In this document: in pieces, positions 16,889-25,165 of the stretch
Numbering within the stretch: the stretch's first letter is position 1
Layout of the letters: every line of letters begins with the position of its first letter
NCBI GenBank assembly: GCA_023390115.1
Contig: JAEWDM010000026.1
Coordinates: forward strand, 62,001-126,000
DNA: 64,000 bases
Origin: Bacillota bacterium
Lineage (GTDB): Bacteria; Bacillota; Clostridia; Acetivibrionales; DSM-27016
Direction: 5' to 3'
Notes under the pieces: generated by a model
What the model was told of the DNA's origin: nothing
Database searches by the model: none
Seen by the model: the letters and a program-made list of their open reading frames with translations, nothing else
Translations under genes and position numbers: made by a program

Positions 16889-17052
16889 TTGAATCCGGCC
16901 TGCCGGTTAATGCGTCTCCGCCTGTTTTAGAGATGGATAGTAAGAATATGCAGGAAATACTGCAAAATAATCAGGATATCGTTTCAGTATTTGAGAAATG
17001 TATTAAAAACATCAGTAATATGCTTGATGAAGAATATCTTTTTTTATATTGA
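16837..17052 (+). CDS. AcoR/LuxR-type regulator, N-terminal frame (upstream of -1 frameshift)
   Basis: 71 codons starting MKYLQPYDEVLRSWKGCIES, which matches the opening of AcoR-like sensory regions (usual form: P-x-I-x-x-SW-x-R-C-x-x-x-G-L). It continues to a helical segment ending NMLDEEYLFLY and a TGA at 17050. The GAF domain it should enter continues in the -1 frame from the next gene. The junction contains T-TTT-TTA in frame (17040-17046). Either the gene is frameshifted or it uses programmed slippage. The ATG at 16837 has GAGGAGG upstream. Confidence 0.6.
   Translation: MKYLQPYDEVLRSWKGCIESGLPVNASPPVLEMDSKNMQEILQNNQDIVSVFEKCIKNISNMLDEEYLFLY
17040..17046 (+). other. Slippery heptamer T-TTT-TTA at the regulator frame junction
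   Basis: In the upstream frame the codons are CTT TTT TTA TAT TGA. The heptamer fits X-XXY-YYZ, and a -1 slip here joins EEYLFF to ILTNAQG, restoring a normal GAF strand. The T7 run could also be a site of phase-variable length change. Confidence 0.5.
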
Positions 17053-17636
17053 CTAATGCGCAAGGTATTTTGATAAGCTTGAAGAAGAGCAGGGGAATGA
17101 TGAAGTATATTAACAAATCTCCAATACAGGTCGGTATGTCGTTTCAAGAAGGGACAAGCGGCACAAATGCAATTAGTCTGGCGATGGATACAGGCAAGCC
17201 GGTATATGTATTGCCGCATTATCATTATTGCAGCTTTTTAAGGAATTGGTACAGCTATTGTACATGCATCAGACAGAGCAGCAAGGTCCGGGGATATTTG
17301 TCTTTTTTAAGCAGGGAAAATCCAATAAGAAATGAAATAATGTTAATTACAGAGCTGGCAGGATATCAGATTGGCAATGAGCTTAAGGATGATATGAGAG
17401 AAATTTCACATATGCACAATAATATTAAGCTAAGTGACCGCCAGACAACTCTGTTGAAACTAATGGCGAGAGGGTATACAGATAGGGCAATAGCTATAGA
17501 AATGGATCTTAATATAGGGACTATAAGTTACCATAAAACGAATATATTCAAAATTTTGGGTGCTGAATGCAGTATACAGGCTGTCGTTAAGGCACTTAAA
17601 TTAAATTTGCTGTCTATGGATCAGATCGAGATCTGA
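17049..17636 (+). CDS. AcoR/LuxR-type regulator, GAF remainder and LuxR HTH
   Basis: 195 codons from a TTG at 17049. It begins LTNAQGILIS, the strand that normally follows VLLTDADGRIL-type text in AcoR GAF domains, then has GMSFQEGTSGTNAISLAMDT and HYHYCSFLRNWYSYC. The C-terminal 65 residues are a LuxR/GerE helix-turn-helix (KLSDRQTTLLKLMARGYTDR, GTISYHKTNIFKILG). There is no ribosome binding site of its own, so expression would need the -1 shift or coupling at the TGA/TTG overlap. It likely regulates the exopolysaccharide genes that start 98 bases downstream. Confidence 0.65.
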   Translation: MTNAQGILISLKKSRGMMKYINKSPIQVGMSFQEGTSGTNAISLAMDTGKPVYVLPHYHYCSFLRNWYSYCTCIRQSSKVRGYLSFLSRENPIRNEIMLITELAGYQIGNELKDDMREISHMHNNIKLSDRQTTLLKLMARGYTDRAIAIEMDLNIGTISYHKTNIFKILGAECSIQAVVKALKLNLLSMDQIEI

Positions 17637-17643
17637 ATCAGCT

Positions 17644-17757
17644 TACTGTTGAATTTTACAGTTTATAGCTATTATTTAAAAAACTGTTTTAAAGCACAGT
17701 ATCTTTCATTACAAATAAATTATATAAATTTATTATGATAAATTCTAAAGCACATCA
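17644..17757 (+). repeat. Repeat unit B, copy 2
   Basis: 112 of 114 bases match 16643-16756. It holds the intergenic region behind the regulator and the first eight codons of the polymerase/ligase gene. An internal ACTGT/ACAGT dyad is present. Confidence 0.85.
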
Positions 17758-19105
17758 GATGCAGGAAATAGTTGAAAAAGCCGTTATATTTCTCATATAC
17801 TTTGTGGTCCTTGAGCCTATGATCACAAAGTATATATTTAATAATGTGATTTTCAAATACCTGCCCGAAGTGATTATATACGGCTTGGCCGCACTTTTTG
17901 TCATCTTTCAGATAAGCGAAAATAAAAAAATTGCAATATTAAAGCATGAGCTTTCATTGATAGTCCTTCCTGCTTACATATTTGTAATTACGGTAATAAT
18001 CAATAAAATTGATATACAAATATTTTTTTTAAGTATAAGGACTTTATACAGGTATATTGTTTTATATTTTATTGTGGCTAATATAGAGTTTACGGAAGAA
18101 AATATCGGCAGAATTTTAAAACACATCAGATGGTGCGGGATAATAGTACTATTGGTCGGCGTTTTGCAAATATTGCTGCCTCAATTGATGAATCCAATAT
18201 TGATGCCTAAAGTATATAAAATAGGGAATATAGACAGAGAGAGCAGTATAGTAGTTATTGACGGCAAAGCCATCTTTTCGCTTTTCGAGAGGTATGACAG
18301 GTACGGCACATTCCTGATTATATTAATATTTTTGATACTGGCCGGAGTATATAAGAATAAGTGTAATATACTGATAATTATTCTTGCTTCAATCAACATG
18401 GTATTTACTTATTCCAGACAATCATGGATAGGCCTGGGGGCCGGGCTGCTTGTCGGGCTCGTACTGGAAAAAAGGTATTTTATAATATTCTTTGTATCAA
18501 GTGCCGCGGCATTGGGTTTGACCGTTTTATTAACCTCGGAGTATGTGGTACAGGATATTTATTTCGGCTCACCGTTTCAGCGCGTTTTGCAGGTCTTCAG
18601 CCCGTCATATATGCAAACAAACCTTGAGTCTGCACGTCTGAGAATATTTGTAGATGTCCTGCCGGAGTTTTTATCAGGATTTAAAATATATACAATTTTT
18701 GGCCTTGGGATAGGCAGCTTTGCAGATCTGGCAAACAGTATGACAAATTATGAGCTTTATATGAGATATTTTTTACTTTTCGATGTGGAGTACTCGGGAA
18801 CATACCATGTAAGCGATGTGTATTGGATTGAGCTGACAATGGAACTGGGGATAATAGGCATAGCTATTTTTGGCATATACTTCATAAGGACTTTCGGATA
18901 CTATTATGATAACTATAAGCGGAAGGAAAGCAGGTTTTTAAAACAGTTGAATTTATTAGCTATCAGGCTGACGGTATCAACTATAATCATAAATTTTTTT
19001 GGCCCGAACATGCTGATAACCGGGTATTCTTTTTTCTTGTGGCTTCTTTTGGGCATTACTGTAAGATCAAACAGTATTAAAGAGACGCTGGAGGGAGAGG
19101 CTTGA
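17735..19105 (+). CDS. O-antigen ligase/polymerase-like membrane protein
   Basis: 456 aa with about ten transmembrane helices and a long extracytoplasmic loop before the last helices (around residues 270-370), the usual topology of Wzy/WaaL-type proteins. The YSRQSWIGLGAGLLVGLVLE stretch with its Ser-Arg pair and the later VYWIELTMELGIIG segment fit the ligase family. It probably polymerises exopolysaccharide repeat units at the membrane. The start ATG lies inside repeat unit B, copy 2, and the ribosome binding site is weak. The next gene starts at the overlapping TTGA. Confidence 0.75.
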   Translation: MINSKAHQMQEIVEKAVIFLIYFVVLEPMITKYIFNNVIFKYLPEVIIYGLAALFVIFQISENKKIAILKHELSLIVLPAYIFVITVIINKIDIQIFFLSIRTLYRYIVLYFIVANIEFTEENIGRILKHIRWCGIIVLLVGVLQILLPQLMNPILMPKVYKIGNIDRESSIVVIDGKAIFSLFERYDRYGTFLIILIFLILAGVYKNKCNILIIILASINMVFTYSRQSWIGLGAGLLVGLVLEKRYFIIFFVSSAAALGLTVLLTSEYVVQDIYFGSPFQRVLQVFSPSYMQTNLESARLRIFVDVLPEFLSGFKIYTIFGLGIGSFADLANSMTNYELYMRYFLLFDVEYSGTYHVSDVYWIELTMELGIIGIAIFGIYFIRTFGYYYDNYKRKESRFLKQLNLLAIRLTVSTIIINFFGPNMLITGYSFFLWLLLGITVRSNSIKETLEGEA

Positions 19106-19533
19106 TTAAAAAATTTCATTTTGCATCACGAAAAATAATAAAAGTATTTTATATAATGGCACTGCTTTTTGTATTGGTAATAATATTTTTATTGTCAAGT
19201 CAGGACGGAATATTATCAAATACTATAACAACAGAAATAAGCGGAAGATTTGGCGGACTCGTTAAAAATATAATATTTAGAAAGGTTTTGCACATAATAG
19301 AGTATTTTGTATTAATGCTGCTTTTATATGGTACAATAGCCATGCTAATAAAGAATGTCAGGAAAAATATTATTGTTGCAGCAATTCTTTGTGTTTTATA
19401 TGCAACAGCAGATGAAATACATCAGATTTTTGTCCCTCACAGAGGGGCTTCGGCTTATGATGTACTGATTGATAGTGCAGGCATCCTCCTGGGAATCATA
19501 GTTATCTGTTTTTATAATAAAAGGCACCGTTAA
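19102..19533 (+). CDS. VanZ-like family membrane protein
   Basis: 143 aa with four predicted helices. It has the VanZ-family signature near the C-terminus: ATADEIHQIFVPHRGASAYDVLIDSAGILLG, shown here in part as ADEIHQIFVPHRG and DVLIDSAG. The TTG start at 19102 overlaps the previous stop (TTGA) and is preceded by GAGGGAGAGG. VanZ proteins raise teicoplanin resistance in enterococci, but most family members are uncharacterised; within an exopolysaccharide locus its role is unknown. Confidence 0.8.
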   Translation: MIKKFHFASRKIIKVFYIMALLFVLVIIFLLSSQDGILSNTITTEISGRFGGLVKNIIFRKVLHIIEYFVLMLLLYGTIAMLIKNVRKNIIVAAILCVLYATADEIHQIFVPHRGASAYDVLIDSAGILLGIIVICFYNKRHR

Positions 19534-19695
19534 ATATTATGGTGGCTTTTATTATTTATATATACTGTAGAAGTCAACAGTGTTAATAAAATCCAGATCA
19601 TATTATACTACATACTGCAACATGATTTTACATTAAACGGTGTTTTTTGAAAAAACGAGCTAAATAAAGTAATTTTTGAATGGAGCAGAATAGAC

Positions 19696-20904
19696 GTGAA
19701 AATACTTATGGTGAATAAATTCCTATATCCTAAGGGCGGAAGTGAAACCTATATATTTGAGTTATCTGCATATCTTGAAGAACAAGGGCATGAAATCTGT
19801 TTTTTCGGTATGCATGATGAAAAAAATATTGTAGATATGCCTGAAAGTAAGCTTGTCTGCAACGTGAATTTCAGGAAGATATCCTTCAGAAGTTTTGTTA
19901 ATCCTTTTAAGGTTATATATTCAGTGGAGTCCAGAAGGAAGATAAAAAAGTTAATTAAAGAATTTCAACCGGATGTAGTGCATCTTAATAATTATAATTT
20001 TCAGATTACCCCTTCTATCCTGTTTGAGATAAAAAAGCACGGCATACCTATGGTTCAGACACTGCATGACTTTGTAGCAATATGCCCCGCAAGCAACCTG
20101 TACAATTTCCGTAAAGGAAAAGTATGCGAAGAATGTAAGGGGCACAAATACCTGAACTGTATTCGTGGGAAATGCATACATAACTCATTCATAAAAAGCA
20201 TTCTGGGAGCATTGGAGGGTTACCTGTATTACAAAATCGGAGCATACGATTATATTGACGCCTTTATTTGCCCGAGCAGCTTCACCGCATCAAAGGTTGC
20301 CGAATCCGGACTGGACAAAGCAAGACTGGAAGTGCTTCATAACTTTATTCCGCAATTCAACAGCAAAAATAGATATATAAAAAAGAATTATGTACTATAC
20401 TTTGGCAGAATTTCTGAAGGGAAAGGCCTTGAAAGTCTTCTGAAGGCGGTTTATGAATTAAAGCATATTAAATTTGTATTTGCCGGAAGCGGGCCTTTAG
20501 TGTCTGAGCTTGGAAAGTATGAGAACTTGGAGTACGTAGGGTTTAAAACCGGAGAAGAATTGAAAAGGCTTATCGCCGAGAGCCTTTTTACTGTTTATCC
20601 GTCGGAATTTTACGAGAACTGCCCGATGTCTGTGCTGGAGTCGCAAGCGATGGGGACTCCGGTTATTGCCTCGGCTGTGGGAGGAATACCCGAGCTTGTA
20701 ACCGATAATGATTCGGGCTTTCTGTTCAAAGCGGAGGATGTGGAGGATCTAATAAATAAAATAAACCGCTTGTACAGCGACCGGGAACTGTTAGAGCGGT
20801 TTTCTTCAAGGTGCAAAGAGGTAATGCATAAGCATTCCATTGAAAAATATTGCGCGGAAATTACCGGAATATATGAACGGGTTGAATCAAACCGCAGAAA
20901 TTAG
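19696..20904 (+). CDS. Glycosyltransferase family 4 protein
   Basis: 402 aa, two Rossmann-type halves (GT-B fold). The N-terminal half has MVNKFLYPKGGSETYIFELS and VVHLNNYNFQITPSIL. A Cys-rich insert (CEECKGHKYLNCIRGKC, near 140) may bind metal. The C-terminal half has LYFGRISEGKGLESLL, VFAGSGPL, and the E-x7-E nucleotide-sugar region EFYENCPMSVLESQAMGTPV. It transfers a sugar to a lipid-linked intermediate on the cytoplasmic side of the membrane; donor and acceptor are unknown. GTG start about 160 bases after the VanZ-like gene, so a separate promoter is possible. Confidence 0.88.
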   Translation: MKILMVNKFLYPKGGSETYIFELSAYLEEQGHEICFFGMHDEKNIVDMPESKLVCNVNFRKISFRSFVNPFKVIYSVESRRKIKKLIKEFQPDVVHLNNYNFQITPSILFEIKKHGIPMVQTLHDFVAICPASNLYNFRKGKVCEECKGHKYLNCIRGKCIHNSFIKSILGALEGYLYYKIGAYDYIDAFICPSSFTASKVAESGLDKARLEVLHNFIPQFNSKNRYIKKNYVLYFGRISEGKGLESLLKAVYELKHIKFVFAGSGPLVSELGKYENLEYVGFKTGEELKRLIAESLFTVYPSEFYENCPMSVLESQAMGTPVIASAVGGIPELVTDNDSGFLFKAEDVEDLINKINRLYSDRELLERFSSRCKEVMHKHSIEKYCAEITGIYERVESNRRN

Positions 20905-20925
20905 ATCAGCCTTAAGGAGGATAAT

Positions 20926-21882
20926 ATGGAGGCATTGATTGCCGTAACATACAGGTGTAATGCAAAATGCCATATGTGCAATACATGGAAGCATCCCAGT
21001 GATATAGGAGAGGAAATTTCCATTTCGGATATTGAATCATTGCCTTCGGAATTAAAATTTGCGAATATAACGGGCGGAGAGCCCTTTTTGCGCAACGACA
21101 TTGAAGATATCGTGTCTGTCATTATGAAAAAAACCAAGCGGCTGGTAATTAGTACAAATGGATATTTTACCGACAAAATTACAGATGTGGCCAGGAGATA
21201 TCCAGGCATAGGAGTGAGAGTGAGCTTGGAAGGGCTGCCGGAGTCCAATGATGAGCTGCGCGGAATAGAAAACGGCTTTGACCATGGCTTGAGGACTATT
21301 TTGAAGCTCCATCAATTGGGGCTTAAGGATATAGGCTTTGGGATAACGGTGTCGGACAGGAATGCAAAGGACTTAAATGAGCTCTATACGCTTGCCGAAA
21401 TGATGGGCGTGGAATTTGCAACCGCTGTAGTACATAACTCGTATTATTTTCATAAATATGATAACCGCATTGAATACAAGGATATAGCGATAGAAGAATT
21501 CAGCAGGCTGGAGCAGAGGATGTTGAAAAGCAAAAGGCCAAAAAGCTGGTTCAGGGCCTTTTTTAACCATGGCCTGACAGGCTATATCAAGGGAGAGCGA
21601 AGGCCTTTGCCTTGTGGAATGGGCTGGCATGTGTTTTTTATGGACCCGTTTGGCAATATCCTGCCCTGCAACGGAGCGGAAATGGTAATGGGAAATATAA
21701 AGGAGCAGTCCTTTAATGAGATATGGTGCAGCAAGAAGGCATATGAAGTCAGGCAAGCTGTAAGGGAATGTGACAGAAATTGCTGGATGGTTGGAAGCGC
21801 GTCTCCCGCAATGAAGAAATCTATATTGGTGCCACTATGCTGGATATTGAAAAACAAATGGAGGAAGGGAATCAGTGAGTAG
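20926..21882 (+). CDS. Radical SAM protein with SPASM-like tail
   Basis: 318 aa. The radical SAM cluster motif is CNAKCHMC near residues 11-18, followed by NITGGEPFLR (SAM-binding GGE). The C-terminal part has CGMGWHVFFMDPFGNILPCN and a later CDRNC, suggesting one auxiliary iron-sulfur cluster. It resembles the MoaA/SPASM-type proteins sometimes found in polysaccharide loci. The substrate is unknown; a sugar or peptide modification tied to the polymer is possible. AAGGAGG precedes the ATG. It overlaps the next glycosyltransferase gene by 8 bases, so both belong to one operon. Confidence 0.82.
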   Translation: MEALIAVTYRCNAKCHMCNTWKHPSDIGEEISISDIESLPSELKFANITGGEPFLRNDIEDIVSVIMKKTKRLVISTNGYFTDKITDVARRYPGIGVRVSLEGLPESNDELRGIENGFDHGLRTILKLHQLGLKDIGFGITVSDRNAKDLNELYTLAEMMGVEFATAVVHNSYYFHKYDNRIEYKDIAIEEFSRLEQRMLKSKRPKSWFRAFFNHGLTGYIKGERRPLPCGMGWHVFFMDPFGNILPCNGAEMVMGNIKEQSFNEIWCSKKAYEVRQAVRECDRNCWMVGSASPAMKKSILVPLCWILKNKWRKGISE

Positions 21883-22996
21883 AATGAGGATTGCTATGAT
21901 TGGAGCCAAGGGAGTCTCATCAAGGGGGGGAGGCGTTGAAGTACATGTGAGGGAGCTGGGCAGGCGGCTTGTACGGATGGGCCATGATGTATCTGTTTAT
22001 ACAAGACCCCATTATTCGCATAAAAGAATTAAAGGGTATGAGGGTATGAATTTGAGGAGCATTCCTACCGTCAATACAAAGCACCTTGATGCAATTGTAC
22101 ATACCCTCCTTTCAGCTATAGACAGCCTGATGAAAGATTTTGACATTCTCCATTTTCATGCAATCGGGCCTTCATCCCTGTGCTTCATCCCCAAATTGGC
22201 TGGGAAAAGGGTGGTTTGTACTATTCATGGACTGGATTGGAAGCGGGAAAAGTGGGGGCGCTTTGCCAGATCATGTTTGAAGCTTGGAGAAAGGGCAGCC
22301 GTTACAATCCCCGATAAAACTATTGCCGTATCAAAAGCGATACAGCAGTATGTTACAGATACATATGAAAAAGACTGCCGGTATATACCTAATGGAGTAA
22401 GCCTTGCACAAAAAGCGGAAGCGCGTTTGATTACGGAAAAATACTTCATAAAGAGGAATGACTTTTTTCTCTATCTGGGCAGATTGGTGCCGGAGAAGGG
22501 TGTCCATTACCTGATACAGGCATATAATAAGCTCGAGACACGCAGGAAGCTGGTTATTGCGGGAAGCATAAGCCACTCTGAGGAGTATGGAAATTATCTA
22601 AAAAATATAGCCGGAAAAAATAATAGCATTTTATTTGCAGGGCATGTGGAAGGCAGAGAGCTTCAGGAGTTATTTACTAACGCCTATGCCTATATTCTGC
22701 CCTCGGAAGTAGAGGGGCTGTCCATTGCTTTGCTTGAGGCCATGAGCTACGGACAGTGTGTAATAGCCAGCAATATCGTTGAGAATACGGAGGTTATCGG
22801 GGATAAGGGATGGACTTTCAGGAATAAGGATATTGAAAGCCTATACGGGATGCTTGCTTTTGCTGACTCTAATCCTGAAAAGGTCGCAATGCAGAAGCAG
22901 AAGGCCGAGGAATATATACTTGGCAGATATAGCTGGGATAAAGTGAGCTTAGAGACACTGGAAATATATAAAAGTATTCTGCAAAAAAGCAAATGA
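21875..22996 (+). CDS. Glycosyltransferase family 4 protein
   Basis: 373 aa, GT-B fold. It opens IAMIGAKGVSSRGGGVEVHV, a glycine-rich acceptor-side loop, with HFHAIGPSSLCFIPKLAGK and VVCTIHGLDWKREKWG, then LYLGRLVPEKGVHYLIQAY and the E-x7-E segment PSEVEGLSIALLEAMSYGQ. The pattern is close to Gram-positive rhamnosyl/mannosyl-type transferases, but the sugar cannot be read. The GTG start overlaps the radical SAM gene by 8 bases and its stop overlaps the Wzz-like start. Confidence 0.88.
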   Translation: MSRMRIAMIGAKGVSSRGGGVEVHVRELGRRLVRMGHDVSVYTRPHYSHKRIKGYEGMNLRSIPTVNTKHLDAIVHTLLSAIDSLMKDFDILHFHAIGPSSLCFIPKLAGKRVVCTIHGLDWKREKWGRFARSCLKLGERAAVTIPDKTIAVSKAIQQYVTDTYEKDCRYIPNGVSLAQKAEARLITEKYFIKRNDFFLYLGRLVPEKGVHYLIQAYNKLETRRKLVIAGSISHSEEYGNYLKNIAGKNNSILFAGHVEGRELQELFTNAYAYILPSEVEGLSIALLEAMSYGQCVIASNIVENTEVIGDKGWTFRNKDIESLYGMLAFADSNPEKVAMQKQKAEEYILGRYSWDKVSLETLEIYKSILQKSK

Positions 22997-23697
22997 TTGA
23001 TTTTATGAGAGAATATATTTCTAACTTGATGAGGTGGGTATGGCTGGTTGTATTGCTTACTTTTATTGGAGGAGTTGCATCCGCATATATTACCGTAACG
23101 GGATATATTCCGCAATATAAGGCAAGCGTGACCTTGCTGGTTTCGGCACAGGGCTATGACCCTGTTACACAGCAGACATATATGGATATTATGGTAGGGC
23201 AGCAGCTTGTGAAGGAGTATAAGGAAATTATGGTAAGCAGAACGGTTGCAAAAGCGGTAATTGAAGAGCTTGGACTAAATGATATTGACACCGGAGAGCT
23301 GTCTGAAAACGTAAGTGTAAATATAGTGGAAGGGACAAGAATTCTGGAGGTCTCAGTAGCCTCCGGCTCTCCTCAAATGGCGGCAAGGCTTGCAAACAGC
23401 TTCAGCAGGGTCTTTGCAGAAAAAATAACTAATATTGTAAAGCTTCAGAATGTTGCCGTAATAGACCCGGCGGAAGAACCGGTGCAGCCGGTAGATCCCG
23501 GGCATAAAAAGAATATTGCCATTGGGGCGCTCGCGGGACTGCTTGCAGGTGTTTTTATTGTATACCTTATTGAAGAGCTGGACGAAACAATAAAAACCCG
23601 TGAGGATATAGAGAAAGACCTGGGCATAAAAATACTTGGTACCATTCCCAGGATAAAAAGAAAAAGGGCGGGGGCAAATGGATATAAAAAGGCTTGA
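22993..23697 (+). CDS. Wzz/CapA-type chain-length and kinase-adaptor protein
   Basis: 234 aa with two transmembrane helices (WVWLVVLLTFIGGVASAYI near the N-terminus; IAIGALAGLLAGVFIVYLI near the C-terminus) flanking an extracellular loop. The proline-rich PAEEPVQPVDPGHKKN motif before the second helix is typical of polysaccharide co-polymerases. Gram-positive members control chain length and activate the neighbouring BY-kinase through their cytoplasmic tail, here ILGTIPRIKRKR. It overlaps both neighbours. Confidence 0.88.
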   Translation: MIDFMREYISNLMRWVWLVVLLTFIGGVASAYITVTGYIPQYKASVTLLVSAQGYDPVTQQTYMDIMVGQQLVKEYKEIMVSRTVAKAVIEELGLNDIDTGELSENVSVNIVEGTRILEVSVASGSPQMAARLANSFSRVFAEKITNIVKLQNVAVIDPAEEPVQPVDPGHKKNIAIGALAGLLAGVFIVYLIEELDETIKTREDIEKDLGIKILGTIPRIKRKRAGANGYKKA

Positions 23698-24436
23698 ACT
23701 GTATAGCATGGACAGCCCCACGGGGTATGAGGCCTATAAGGTATTAAGAACAAACATACAATTCAATACGCCCGGCAACAGAATAAAGACAATTGCAGTT
23801 ATTGATTTTGCGCCAAAGTCAGGAAAGACATCTGTAGCCATTAACCTTGCTGTTTCATTCGCAAGGAATTGCAGGAAAGTGTTGCTTGTTGACGCCGATT
23901 TAAGAAAACCCGCATATATGAAGCGCCTGGGCGGAGATGCTTCCATAGGGCTTACCGGTTATATCTGCAGTGAATACATAATGCTCAGGGATATAATATT
24001 TGAAACAAATATACACAACCTGTCGTTTATACCGGCAGGCAAAAACACCTCCGATTCCGCGGAGCTGGTGAATTCCTCCAGGTTTTCAGAGCTTATGCGG
24101 GAGGTGAGGGAGCGCTATGACATTATACTTGTGGACACTCCATGCCTGGGAAATGTAATTGACGGTGCTGTCATAGCCTCAAAAACAGACGGCAGCATTA
24201 TCGTTATTGCCCCCGGCTCCGTTAACCGTCATAAGGCCAAAGCTTTAAAGCAGCAATTGGAGCAGGCAGATTCCGCCATTCTCGGAGTAGTTCTGAATAA
24301 AGCGGCGGATTATTATGATAAGGGTAATAGCTGTTTTAATGCTTCACTGTATTTTGATACGGCAAAGGATGTAAAGAAATATGCCCTGAAGAGGTTCGGA
24401 AGAGGAAGCAGAAGCAGGAGGAGGGAATATGATTGA
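23678..24436 (+). CDS. CpsD/CapB-type BY-kinase
   Basis: 252 aa. The ATPase core has Walker A as PKSGKTSVAINLA, Walker A' as VLLVDADLRKP and Walker B as IILVDTP. Family members autophosphorylate on a C-terminal tyrosine cluster and control polymer export together with the Wzz-like adaptor. Here the tail (KKYALKRFGRGSRSRRREYD) has only scattered tyrosines and no YGxYG-type cluster, so phosphorylation may be reduced or moved. It overlaps its neighbours by 20 and 8 bases. Confidence 0.85.
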   Translation: MDIKRLELYSMDSPTGYEAYKVLRTNIQFNTPGNRIKTIAVIDFAPKSGKTSVAINLAVSFARNCRKVLLVDADLRKPAYMKRLGGDASIGLTGYICSEYIMLRDIIFETNIHNLSFIPAGKNTSDSAELVNSSRFSELMREVRERYDIILVDTPCLGNVIDGAVIASKTDGSIIVIAPGSVNRHKAKALKQQLEQADSAILGVVLNKAADYYDKGNSCFNASLYFDTAKDVKKYALKRFGRGSRSRRREYD

Positions 24437-25127
24437 CTTGCACTGCCATCTGCTGCACGGACTGGATGAAGGGCCGGCCACAATGGAGGAATCTGTCAGG
24501 ATGCTTCAGGAGGCAAAAAAAGTAGGCATAAAAACAATAATAACAACGTTGCATGTGCATAAGGGCATTTACAAATACAAAAATGAAGACATCCTCCGAA
24601 AATTTCATGACCTCAGGGAGAGGGCGGCGCATATGGGCGTGGACTTAAAGCTGGGCTATGAGGTGTTCATAGCGCCGTCGGTTTTGGAAAGCATTGACCT
24701 GCTTATCACAAACACTTTAAATCATACGGAATATATGCTTATAGAGATTCCTTACAGGGAATGCCCATATAAAATACTCGAAAGCATTTACAGGCTGAAG
24801 TTTTTCAAAATTAAACCCGTTATTGCCCATCCCGAGAGATACGGTGCATTCGTCAGAGACGGCGAGCTGACGAAATACCTGATTGACAGCGGGTGCCTGC
24901 TGCAAGTAGACACTGCCAGTATTATAGGCGTGTATGGCAGAAAAGTAAAATATATTTCAATGAGATTAATTAAGAGCGGCAGGGCTCACTTTGTTGCGTC
25001 CAACGCACATTTTGCGGGAGATTATTCAGAATGGTACATAAAGGCGTATTGGAACGTAGTGAAATGGACAGGAACGGAACATGCCGACAGGCTGTTTCGT
25101 GAAAATGCCTCCGTGATAATTTCGTAA
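24429..25127 (+). CDS. CpsB/YwqE-type PHP protein-tyrosine phosphatase
   Basis: 232 aa, a metal-dependent PHP-fold phosphatase that reverses BY-kinase phosphorylation in capsule systems. The metal motif HCHLLHGLDEGP at the N-terminus, IAHPERYGAF in the middle and a C-terminal ASNAHF are recognisable. Two sites differ from the usual form: TTLHVHKG where ATPHH is common, and ASNAH where ASDAH is common. Activity may be altered. The ATG has GGAGGAGGG upstream inside the kinase gene. Confidence 0.85.
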   Translation: MIDLHCHLLHGLDEGPATMEESVRMLQEAKKVGIKTIITTLHVHKGIYKYKNEDILRKFHDLRERAAHMGVDLKLGYEVFIAPSVLESIDLLITNTLNHTEYMLIEIPYRECPYKILESIYRLKFFKIKPVIAHPERYGAFVRDGELTKYLIDSGCLLQVDTASIIGVYGRKVKYISMRLIKSGRAHFVASNAHFAGDYSEWYIKAYWNVVKWTGTEHADRLFRENASVIIS

Positions 25128-25165
25128 CAATGTAAAAAGCGATTTTGAAAGATAAGGTGTTAAAA

